A stretch of DNA of 8,495 nt from Candidatus Colwelliibacteriota bacterium (GTDB lineage: Bacteria; Patescibacteriota; Minisyncoccia; UBA6257; Colwellbacteraceae). Below the pieces are notes generated by a model. That model was not told where the DNA came from. It searched no databases and worked only from the letters and a program-made list of their open reading frames with translations. The translations under genes and the position numbers were made by a program. Each line of letters starts with the position of its first letter. Within the stretch, counting starts at the first letter, position 1. The stretch is from assembly GCA_027310265.1 (NCBI GenBank), contig DAIDBC010000058.1:1-8495 (forward strand). Direction: 5' to 3'. Of the stretch, positions 1-5,384 are shown piece after piece.

Positions 1-101
1 GCGTAGATCACGATCGCCGCCCGCAGCAGCCGGCCGGTGATTTGCCCGGTAAAAAGCCAGGCAGTATTTTTTGCGATGCGCCGGCCGATTGTCCGATCCA
101 T
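1..101 (-). CDS. Probable polysaccharide/oligosaccharide flippase, N-terminal fragment (cut by left edge)
   Basis: An open frame reads on the minus strand from an ATG at 101-99 through 33 full codons to the window edge with no stop. The N-terminus begins MDRTIGRRIAKNTAWLF and continues with TGQITGRLLRAAIVIY. The pattern of a short basic stretch, then NTxWLFxGQ, then a hydrophobic segment is typical of the start of Wzx/MurJ-like lipid-linked oligosaccharide flippases, which are multi-helix inner-membrane proteins. Only this start is visible, so the family call rests on a short match and could be wrong; another polytopic transporter is possible. The start is supported by a -10 box (TATAAT on the minus strand, 113-108) ending 6 nt before the ATG. 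The gene is divergent from the DsbA-like gene, with 22 bp between the two start codons. Confidence 0.55.
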   Translation of the reverse strand, partial: MDRTIGRRIAKNTAWLFTGQITGRLLRAAIVIY

Positions 102-123
102 CGTCACATTATATAATGGGCCT
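89..123 (+). promoter_or_regulatory. Promoter of the DsbA-like gene, predicted to give a leaderless mRNA
   Basis: TTGTCC (89-94) and TATAAT (112-117) are separated by 17 bp, close to the sigma70-type consensus. The -10 box ends 6 nt before the ATG at 124, so transcription would start at or within a base or two of the start codon. The -35 box lies inside the divergent gene's first codons. This promoter decides the start of the downstream gene, because upstream in-frame starts would fall before the transcription start. Confidence 0.7.
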
Positions 124-138
124 ATGCCCGAAAGACAA
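108..138 (-). promoter_or_regulatory. Divergent promoter for the flippase-like gene, overlapping the plus-strand promoter
   Basis: The perfect palindrome ATTATATAAT (108-117) gives a TATAAT box on each strand. On the minus strand the box is 113-108 and ends 6 nt before the ATG at 101, the same spacing as on the plus strand. The -35 is weak: TTGTCT at 138-133 with a 19-bp spacer. Both mRNAs would be leaderless, and RNA polymerase could bind in only one direction at a time. Confidence 0.55.
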
Positions 139-930
139 AAACAGGAACCAGAAGTTTTAGTGAACGAGGTTGTGGTCGAACAAAAAAGCGACCGTAACTT
201 TTTAGCGATCGCCATCGTGACCGCAGCGGTTATAATCTCCGGTACGCTTCTTTATCTTTTCGGATCAAAAAATACAGCGAATACAACGCCGACCGCGTCG
301 GTGAACACGGTGTCAACCACAGCCGCCCTGCCTGATTTTCCGACCAGCGTTTCTTACCCCCAAACTAAAGTCGGCGACGATGTTGTTTTGGGTAGTCCGA
401 GTGCACCGGTTACGCTGGAAGAGTATGGTGATTACCAGTGCCCGTTCTGCGCAAAATTTTTTAGTGAAGCCGAACCCCTGATCCGGCAAAACTACGTCGC
501 GACCGGTAAAGTGAAAATGGTTTATAAAAATATGATTGTGATAGATAGTTTCGTGGCCGGCGGACATGAGTCGCACGATGCGGCGCTTGCGGCCAGCTGC
601 GCCATGGACCAGGGCAAATTCTGGGAATACAGCGACGCAATTTTCACGGTTGAAGGGAAAGATGGCCGCGAAAACAGCGGCAATCTGACCCGCGATCTAT
701 TTATGCAAATCGCCGGCAAGTTGGGGATGAACCAGAGCCAGTTTGGTACTTGTTACGATTCCCAAAAGTACGCTGACTTAGTCTCCAACGATCAAAAAGA
801 GGCTTCAGCGAACTTTAAACAATTTTCCACCCCGAGTTTCCTCATAAACGGCAGCGTGTTTCAGGGGGCCGCGCCGTATGCAGCTTTCGAGCAGGTAATA
901 AACGCGGCTTTGACCAAAGCGGGCAAATAA
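124..930 (+). CDS. Membrane-anchored DsbA-like thiol:disulfide oxidoreductase (thioredoxin_4 type)
   Basis: A 268-residue protein predicted to act on the outer face of the cytoplasmic membrane, forming or exchanging disulfides in exported proteins. A charged cytoplasmic N-tail (1-24) precedes one membrane segment (about 25-46) and a Thr/Ser/Ala-rich linker (50-75). The thioredoxin-fold domain follows, with active site CPFC (106-109), a second cysteine pair C159 and C210 typical of BdbD/DsbA-like members, a GKFWEY segment (164-169) and the cis-proline loop STPSF (235-239). The reading frame stays open back to a GTG at 37, but ATG 124 is chosen because a TATAAT box at 112-117 places the transcription start there. 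The SPW gene follows 3 nt after the stop, so the two are probably co-transcribed. A role in pilin or other surface protein folding is an inference. No DsbB or VKOR partner is visible in the window. Confidence 0.88.
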   Translation: MPERQKQEPEVLVNEVVVEQKSDRNFLAIAIVTAAVIISGTLLYLFGSKNTANTTPTASVNTVSTTAALPDFPTSVSYPQTKVGDDVVLGSPSAPVTLEEYGDYQCPFCAKFFSEAEPLIRQNYVATGKVKMVYKNMIVIDSFVAGGHESHDAALAASCAMDQGKFWEYSDAIFTVEGKDGRENSGNLTRDLFMQIAGKLGMNQSQFGTCYDSQKYADLVSNDQKEASANFKQFSTPSFLINGSVFQGAAPYAAFEQVINAALTKAGK

Positions 931-933
931 AAC

Positions 934-1122
934 ATGAATTCCATGCGCTGGACCGGCTGGGCGACACTGATTTTGGGGATCTGGGTTTTGATTTCCCCTT
1001 GGGTGGCGCCGTTTTTGGGTATAAGCGCCGTCTGGAATGCGATTTTTGCCGGGGTTCTGATCGTAATCTCTTCCCTGTGGAGTCTTTTTGGCGAGAAACC
1101 TCCGGGCGGCAGCTCAATTTAG
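934..1122 (+). CDS. Small SPW-type membrane protein
   Basis: A 62-residue protein with two hydrophobic segments (about 9-29 and 32-52) and the motif G15-IWVLI-SPW (SPW at 21-23), the hallmark of the SPW repeat family of small integral membrane proteins. Many relatives carry two such units; this one carries one. The biochemical function of the family is not known to me. It starts 3 nt after the DsbA-like gene with no ribosome binding site, so translation probably depends on the upstream gene. A second in-frame ATG at 943 is an alternative start that would lose three residues. The C-terminal tail (EKPPGGSSI) is short and polar. The family call rests on the single motif plus the hydrophobic pattern. 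Confidence 0.7.
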   Translation: MNSMRWTGWATLILGIWVLISPWVAPFLGISAVWNAIFAGVLIVISSLWSLFGEKPPGGSSI

Positions 1123-1155
1123 CGTCGTATAATATCCACTGCTCACAATTTTCTC

Positions 1156-1184
1156 TTGACTCGCCCCGGACCGCGGGTTATTTT
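1156..1184 (+). promoter_or_regulatory. Promoter of the glutaredoxin-trxB pair
   Basis: TTGACT (1156-1161) and TATTTT (1179-1184) are 17 bp apart. The -10 box ends 9 nt before the ATG at 1194, so the leader would be about 0-3 nt. A separate TATAAT at 1128-1133 lies upstream with no -35 and no start codon close behind, and is less likely to be used. Confidence 0.55.
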
Positions 1185-1193
1185 GATGTAGCA

Positions 1194-1424
1194 ATGGTAA
1201 AAATCTACACGACCCCCACTTGCATATATTGCAAGATGGCCAAGGAGTTCTTTTTGAAAAACCACATCCCTTATGTGGAGGTGGATGTGGCCGAAGATGA
1301 CAAAGCTTTGGAAGAAATGGTTCATAAATCGCACCAAATGGGCGTGCCGGTCGTAGATATCGATGGCGAAATCTTTGTTGGCTTCGATCGTGGCGGGATA
1401 GCGAAGGCGCTCGGCGTCTCTTAA
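1194..1424 (+). CDS. Glutaredoxin/NrdH-like redox protein
   Basis: A 76-residue cytosolic thioredoxin-fold protein. The start MVKIYTTPTCIYCKMAKEFF places the dithiol active site CIYC at 10-13, right after the first strand, and a cis-proline lies at GVPVV (50-54). Its length matches single-domain glutaredoxins and NrdH-redoxins. The frame extends back to 999, but that part overlaps the SPW gene and has no redoxin-like sequence. ATG 1194 fits both the domain start and the promoter just upstream. The stop lies 6 nt before the thioredoxin reductase-like gene, which suggests that this flavoprotein reduces it directly, as for NrdH or clostridial glutaredoxin-like partners, rather than glutathione. 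Possible clients are ribonucleotide reductase or a peroxiredoxin; none is encoded here. Confidence 0.85.
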   Translation: MVKIYTTPTCIYCKMAKEFFLKNHIPYVEVDVAEDDKALEEMVHKSHQMGVPVVDIDGEIFVGFDRGGIAKALGVS

Positions 1425-1430
1425 CCCTTT

Positions 1431-2351
1431 ATGTACGATCTGATCATCATCGGCGGGGGGCCGGCCGGCGTTGCGGCCGGTGTCTACGCCGCCCGCAAAA
1501 AAATTAAGCCGCTTCTTATAACCGAAAGTTTCGGCGGGCAGTCGATTGTCTCGGCGGATATCCAAAACTGGATTGGCGTAAAATCCATTTCCGGGTTTGA
1601 ACTGGCCAAAAATTTAGAAGAACATCTTCGATCCCAGGAGGGGATAGAAATAGTTGAGGGCGAACTGGCTGCAGGCGTTTCAAAAATTGACAGCGGTTTC
1701 CGGGTGATTACCAAAAGCGGTAAATCTTTTGATGCCAAAACAATTTTAGTTACAAGCGGCAGTCGTCGTCGCAGGCTGGGTGTTCCGGGCGAGGATAAAT
1801 TTGACGGCCGCGGGGTGGCCTACTGTTCCATCTGCGATGCCCCGGTATTCAAGGGAAAAGACGTCGCGGTGGTCGGGGGCGGTAATGCGGGGCTCGAAGC
1901 GGTTGTGGATTTGTTCCCTTACGCAAAAAGCATTTGCATCTTGGAACGCAACGGGGGGCTGAAGGGCGATGCAGTGACGCAGGAAAAAGTTAAAAGCAAT
2001 CCCAAAGCGAAAGTTATCTTAGGGGCCGAAACGCAGGAAATCGTGGGCGATGATTTCGTAAAAGCATTACGTTACAAAGATTTGGCGAGCGGGGAGGTAA
2101 AGGAAATACCGGTTCAGGGGGTATTCGTGGAAATCGGCATCGTGCCCAACTCTGAATTTGTAAAGGGTTTAGTTCAAATAAGTCCATTCGGCGAAATCGT
2201 GGTTGATCCGCGTACTCAACGCACTTCGGTTGAGGGTATCTGGGCCGCCGGCGATGTGACCGATAGCCCCTATCGGCAAAACAACATCTCCGCCGGAGAA
2301 GCCGTTAAGGCGGTACTTAACATCTACGATTACCTGACTAAATCTGTTTAA
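1431..2351 (+). CDS. trxB: Thioredoxin reductase-like flavoprotein with an AhpF-type nucleotide domain
   Basis: A 306-residue FAD enzyme predicted to pass electrons from a nicotinamide nucleotide to a redoxin, probably the glutaredoxin encoded 6 nt upstream. FAD-binding GGGPAG is at 8-13, the redox-active CSIC at 132-135, the nucleotide-binding GGGNAG at 149-154 and the second FAD motif AAGDVTD at 272-278. Length and domain order match low-molecular-weight thioredoxin reductases. The NADPH-specific HRRxxxR segment of typical TrxB is replaced by LERNGGLKGD (171-180), closely resembling the LLEFAPEMKAD region of AhpF, which uses NADH. The rest of the nucleotide domain and C-terminus is also AhpF-like (GVFVEIGIVPN at 230-240). 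NADH preference is therefore predicted. It lacks the N-terminal thioredoxin-like domains of AhpF, and the glutaredoxin may supply that function in trans. There is no Shine-Dalgarno sequence before the ATG. The symbol names the broad family, not proven specificity. Confidence 0.9.
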   Translation: MYDLIIIGGGPAGVAAGVYAARKKIKPLLITESFGGQSIVSADIQNWIGVKSISGFELAKNLEEHLRSQEGIEIVEGELAAGVSKIDSGFRVITKSGKSFDAKTILVTSGSRRRRLGVPGEDKFDGRGVAYCSICDAPVFKGKDVAVVGGGNAGLEAVVDLFPYAKSICILERNGGLKGDAVTQEKVKSNPKAKVILGAETQEIVGDDFVKALRYKDLASGEVKEIPVQGVFVEIGIVPNSEFVKGLVQISPFGEIVVDPRTQRTSVEGIWAAGDVTDSPYRQNNISAGEAVKAVLNIYDYLTKSV

Positions 2352-2370
2352 GGATAGCCGTTTTATGAGG

Positions 2371-2408
2371 TTGTCGTATACGTTTACGATCGTAAGCGAA
2401 TACGACAA
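2371..2408. repeat. 38-bp near-perfect palindrome, first of a tandem pair; possible terminator
   Basis: Arms TTGTCGTAT (2371-2379) and ATACGACAA (2400-2408) enclose the perfect 12-bp palindrome TTACGATCGTAA (2384-2395). As plus-strand RNA it folds with one A-A mismatch (2380/2399) and one U-G wobble (2383/2396) and a GAUC loop. It lies 19 nt after the trxB stop in a convergent gap. It is followed only by a weak T-run (TTTAT, 2409-2413), so it is not a textbook intrinsic terminator. Confidence 0.75.
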
Positions 2409-2452
2409 TTTATCGTATCGATGCGCGATCGCGTACTGATACGATAAATTGT
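2405..2452. repeat. 48-bp near-perfect palindrome, second of the tandem pair; possible bidirectional terminator
   Basis: Perfect 15-bp arms at 2405-2419 and 2438-2452 flank an inner CGCGATCGCG palindrome (2424-2433). The only imperfect pairs in plus-strand RNA are two G-U wobbles (2423/2434, 2420/2437) and one A-C mismatch (2421/2436). It shares 4 bp with the first palindrome. Both contain TCGTAT-N20-ATACGA with GATC at the exact centre, and the centres are 39 bp apart. It lies 32 bp beyond the comFC stop on the minus strand. Confidence 0.75.
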
Positions 2453-2484
2453 TAATAACTTATATTTCTATGCTCTGCGGTTTA

Positions 2485-3162
2485 CTAGCCGGCCTTGGCG
2501 AGGACGGCGCCAATTACCTTGGACGCGCCGGCGCGGCGGAGCGTTTTTACCGCCTCCGTCATCGTCGCGCCGGAAGTATAAACGTCGTCGACCAGCAGTA
2601 TTACCCTGCCTTTTACGGAACCGACCCGCTCCGCCGGCACTTCGAAACTTTTCCTCACATTCTTGTGGCGCTCCTCGTGGTTTTCTATTTCCATCTGCGG
2701 CGCGGTATTTCTTATGCGCCGCAGCAGACCAGTTTTCATTTCTAAATCGAAATGTACCGCGATTTTTGCGGCGATCAGTTCTGATTGGTTGAAGCCGCGT
2801 GCGCGAAGCCTTTTGGGATGCAGGGGAACAGGCACGATCGTAGCGTCAGAAAACTGAATACCCGCAATTTCCAGGTGCTTAATCATAATTTCACTAAGCG
2901 GTTTCTCGGCCGCAAGGAACCTTTCGTATTTGAAGTAGTGAATCAGTGCGCGCAGCGCCGCGTTTTCGTACGATCCGGCCGCGGCAAGCATGAAGTCCGG
3001 CGCAAGACGAAAAGGAAAATTGTAAACGTCCACGCCGTTCAAACATTTGGCGCAAAGCAAGTCCGGTTTTTCGGGCTGGTCGAGATATCGCCGGCAACTC
3101 AAACAAAGCGGCGGGAAAAAGATGTCCAAAACCGCATCCCAAATCTTTATTAGCCCTCCCAT
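2485..3162 (-). CDS. comFC: ComFC-family phosphoribosyltransferase-like competence protein
   Basis: A 225-residue cytosolic protein of the ComF/GntX family, associated with uptake and processing of transforming DNA. Numbering from the chosen start, a zinc-finger-like module has CLSC (20-23) and CAKC (37-40). The conserved ALIHYFKYERF segment lies near 73-83 and VPVPLHPKRLRARGFNQSE near 110-128. The PRPP-binding loop ILLVDDVYTSGAT spans about 188-200. It ends in a TAG stop. The frame also has ATGs at 3183 and 3180, but ATG 3162 is preferred: a minus-strand TATAAC box (3175-3170) ends 7 nt upstream, and the shorter N-terminus begins just before the usual IFFPPLCLSC region. It diverges from the pilus operon across 23 bp, and since type IV pili often mediate DNA uptake, the pairing supports a competence role. 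Direct biochemical activity is uncertain for the family. Confidence 0.88.
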   Translation of the reverse strand: MGGLIKIWDAVLDIFFPPLCLSCRRYLDQPEKPDLLCAKCLNGVDVYNFPFRLAPDFMLAAAGSYENAALRALIHYFKYERFLAAEKPLSEIMIKHLEIAGIQFSDATIVPVPLHPKRLRARGFNQSELIAAKIAVHFDLEMKTGLLRRIRNTAPQMEIENHEERHKNVRKSFEVPAERVGSVKGRVILLVDDVYTSGATMTEAVKTLRRAGASKVIGAVLAKAG

Positions 3163-3168
3163 CCAACG

Positions 3169-3177
3169 TGTTATAAT
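3169..3177 (+). promoter_or_regulatory. Extended -10 promoter of the pilus operon
   Basis: TGTTATAAT (3169-3177) is a full TGnTATAAT extended -10 element, which explains the lack of a recognisable -35 box upstream. It ends 8 nt before the pilM ATG at 3186, so the leader would be zero to about two nucleotides. Confidence 0.65.
3170..3175 (-). promoter_or_regulatory. -10 box of comFC, overlapping the pilM promoter
   Basis: On the minus strand TATAAC reads 3175-3170 and ends 7 nt before the comFC ATG at 3162. It shares four base pairs with the pilM -10 box on the other strand. I see no good -35. If used, comFC mRNA is leaderless and the two promoters exclude each other. Confidence 0.4.
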
Positions 3178-3185
3178 CATCATAT

Positions 3186-4289
3186 ATGTTTAATCCGTTT
3201 AAGTCTTTTGGGGCTATCAAGAATATCAAGTCCGTGATCGGCCGCCGCAGCTACCTTGGGGTGGATATCGGCACCACCTCTATTAAGTTGGTTGAGCTTA
3301 CCGATTCCGGCGAGCGGCCGATGCTTAAAAATTATGGCATTCTGGAAAGCTACGGTCACTTGGAGCGGTTGAACAATGCCATCCAGACCTCGACGCTGAA
3401 GATGCTGGATCGTGAAACATCCGATTTGCTCTTGATGTTGGTAAAGCAACTCGATATTAAAACGGTGGACGCAGTCGCATCTCTTCCATCTTTCGTTGCT
3501 TTCACCGCGCCGTTGGATATGCCGGTGATGTCTCCGGAGGATACCGCGCAGGCGATGCAGTACCAGGCCCGGCAGTTTGTGCCGCTCCCGATTTCGGAGG
3601 TGACTATCGATTGGCTGCCGATTGGGGAGTATGAGGACGAAAAAGGAAACAAAAAACAGCGCGTCTTTTTGGTTTCGGTACCGAACGAACAAATCAGAAA
3701 ATACCAGCGGATTTTCAAAGCGGCTGGATTGAACCTAGTGGCGCTGGAAGTAGAGGGATTGAGTCTGGCGAGGATCCTTACTGCCGGCGATCCCACGCTT
3801 ACTTTAATCGCCGACATCGGTGCGCGCTCAACTGCGATCCTGGTGGCACAAAACGGGGTTTTGAAGTACAGTGCGCAGACTGATTTTGCCGGCGGATCGC
3901 TCACTCAATCCATCGCCGGGGGATTGAGCATCAACGTCCGCCGCGCCGAGGAGCTTAAAAAGCAGAGGGGACTTTTAGGGAGCGGCGGGGAATATGAACT
4001 TTCCACTTTAATGATGCCGTTTCTGGATGTTATACTAAGTGAGGTTAAAAGGGTGCGTGACAACTACGAAAAGACCTATCGCGAGAAGGTGGAACGCATC
4101 ATTTTATCCGGCGGAGGGGCGAACTTACTTGGTATCGAGAAATACACTTCCGATACGTTCAATCTCCCTGCCGTTAAGGCGGATCCTTTCACGAAAATCG
4201 TCTACCCGCCCGAGGCCGCGCCGCTCGTGAAAGAACTAGGGCCGCCGTTTGCCGTAGCGTTGGGACTAGGGATAAGGCAATTTTTATAA
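3186..4289 (+). CDS. pilM: Type IV pilus assembly protein PilM (actin-like ATPase)
   Basis: A 367-residue cytoplasmic actin-like protein that anchors the PilN/PilO platform and links it to the assembly ATPases. The first phosphate-binding motif YLGVDIGTTSIKLVEL is at 23-38, the SHS2-type region with MSPEDTAQAMQYQARQFVP at about 115-133, the second phosphate motif LIADIGARSTAILV at 207-220, FAGGSLT at 234-240 and the adenosine motif IILSGGGANLLG at 305-316. The C-terminus ends PPFAVALGLGIRQFL, as in most PilM proteins. Length is normal (about 350-370). The short N-terminal MFNPFKSFG extension is common in this family. It is the first gene of the operon, read from an extended -10 promoter with essentially no leader. 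The pilN-like gene follows 11 nt after the stop. Confidence 0.94.
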   Translation: MFNPFKSFGAIKNIKSVIGRRSYLGVDIGTTSIKLVELTDSGERPMLKNYGILESYGHLERLNNAIQTSTLKMLDRETSDLLLMLVKQLDIKTVDAVASLPSFVAFTAPLDMPVMSPEDTAQAMQYQARQFVPLPISEVTIDWLPIGEYEDEKGNKKQRVFLVSVPNEQIRKYQRIFKAAGLNLVALEVEGLSLARILTAGDPTLTLIADIGARSTAILVAQNGVLKYSAQTDFAGGSLTQSIAGGLSINVRRAEELKKQRGLLGSGGEYELSTLMMPFLDVILSEVKRVRDNYEKTYREKVERIILSGGGANLLGIEKYTSDTFNLPAVKADPFTKIVYPPEAAPLVKELGPPFAVALGLGIRQFL

Positions 4290-4300
4290 GATAGGTTACT

Positions 4301-4843
4301 ATGCCGTACACACGCGATATGACCGATCAATTCCCGCGGGAGCGCTTGCCAGTGGGATGGCCGTGGCGGCTTTTTACTTTCACGCTCATCCTGTTTGCAT
4401 TGGCTTTTCTCGTCTATCTAGGTTTGAGTTTCGGCTATAAGGCGTTCTTGAATAAATCGATCGATAACCTAAACTCTACCCTGAACTCTTTGAGTTTCCA
4501 GGTCGCCCCCACCGAGCGCGAGGGATTCATAACTTTCTATTCGCAATTGTCCAATCTGCAGAAACTCTTAGCTTCGCACATTGTTTCCTCCAAAGTTTTT
4601 CCGATATTATCCGGTCTCACCGACCAGAGGGTTTCGTATTCTACGCTTAATGTTTCGATAGTGGATCGCACGGTGACCGTGGACGGTGTGGCCAAAGACT
4701 ATGCCGCGCTTGCCTCGCAACTCGCGATTTACGAACAGTCCCCGGAGGTGGAAAAAGTGATTCTGCAAAATTCGGCATTGACCAACAAAGCCGTCAGGTT
4801 CACCGCCCAGGTAACATTCAAAGATGAAATCTTCCACCTATAG
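4301..4843 (+). CDS. pilN: PilN-like type IV pilus platform protein
   Basis: A 180-residue bitopic membrane protein. A cytoplasmic tail (1-22) is followed by one membrane helix (about 23-44), a short helical linker and a C-terminal domain (about 98-178) with the strand-helix-strand pattern of PilN, including VTVDGVAKDYAALASQLAIY (125-144) and SPEVEKVIL (147-155). In the known platform PilN binds PilM through its cytoplasmic tail and pairs with PilO outside the membrane. The position between pilM and a pilO-like gene supports the call. The usual N-terminal INLLP PilM-docking motif is not visible in the tail. An in-frame ATG at 4319 is an alternative start. There is no convincing Shine-Dalgarno sequence in the 11-nt gap after pilM. 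The last 20 nt overlap the next gene. Sequence similarity is low, so the symbol relies partly on gene order. Confidence 0.75.
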   Translation: MPYTRDMTDQFPRERLPVGWPWRLFTFTLILFALAFLVYLGLSFGYKAFLNKSIDNLNSTLNSLSFQVAPTEREGFITFYSQLSNLQKLLASHIVSSKVFPILSGLTDQRVSYSTLNVSIVDRTVTVDGVAKDYAALASQLAIYEQSPEVEKVILQNSALTNKAVRFTAQVTFKDEIFHL

Positions 4844-5384
4844 ATTACTTTCAATATTGGGCAGCTTGGCCTTTTTGGTGGGCGCGGTAATTGTTTACAC
4901 CAATTTGGTGCAGCCGGCTTACAGCGAAGTGCAGGATTTACGCAGCAAGAAAACCGCCCTGCAGGACACGATCGCCCAGGACGAGCAGGCGGTGAGCACG
5001 GTGAACAATTTGCTGGGGCAGTATCAAAGCTTGTCTCAATTGCGCGATAGTCTTTCCAATATTCTGCCCACCGAAGAGCGCGTGCCGGAAGCGGTTTATC
5101 AGTTGCAGGGAATAGCAGCCGCACGGCAAATAGAAATCCAGTCGCTGTCGCTGCAATATCTGCCTATTCAAGCCGTACAGCCCGGATCGCTCACCAAACC
5201 CCTGGGCACGCTAAGCGTCACTATCCGTCTTTCCGGTACTTACCCGAATTTCAAACTATTCCTGGGAGATTTGGAGACCAATATCCGCCTGATGGACGTC
5301 TCGTCAATTAAAATTGAGGGCGGCAATATTCCGGGCGCAACTAAACTCACTTATACAGTCGTCGTGAACGCTTATTACCAATAA
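4824..5384 (+). CDS. pilO: PilO-like type IV pilus platform protein
   Basis: A 186-residue bitopic protein. The membrane helix (about 8-28) is followed by a heptad-like coiled coil (about 34-78) and a globular domain with LPTEERVPEAVYQLQGIAAA (81-100) and the ferredoxin-like part SVTIRLSGTYPNFKLFLGDL (131-150). This is the standard PilO layout, in which PilO dimerises with PilN outside the membrane and tunes extension and retraction. It begins 20 nt inside the pilN-like gene in another frame and ends in TAATG, shared with the start of the next gene, so translational coupling is likely. No Shine-Dalgarno sequence is visible. The length is slightly shorter than proteobacterial PilO (about 200-210). 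Confidence 0.82.
   Translation: MKSSTYRLLSILGSLAFLVGAVIVYTNLVQPAYSEVQDLRSKKTALQDTIAQDEQAVSTVNNLLGQYQSLSQLRDSLSNILPTEERVPEAVYQLQGIAAARQIEIQSLSLQYLPIQAVQPGSLTKPLGTLSVTIRLSGTYPNFKLFLGDLETNIRLMDVSSIKIEGGNIPGATKLTYTVVVNAYYQ

Noticed and set aside
37..123. Upstream GTG/ATG starts for the DsbA-like gene
   Set aside because: They fall inside the divergent flippase-like gene and before the strong -10 box; ATG 124 matches the predicted transcription start.
1128..1133. TATAAT between the SPW gene and the glutaredoxin gene
   Set aside because: No -35 at 16-18 bp and no TG extension; a start near 1140 would leave a long leader, while the element at 1156-1184 fits better.
999..1193. N-terminal extension of the glutaredoxin frame
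   Set aside because: It overlaps the SPW gene, lacks redoxin-like sequence and precedes the promoter at 1156-1184; the domain begins exactly at ATG 1194.
3180..3904. Long antisense open frames (up to about 180 codons) opposite pilM
   Set aside because: They lie opposite a complete, motif-rich PilM, show no recognisable domain and have compositions typical of reverse-frame shadows.
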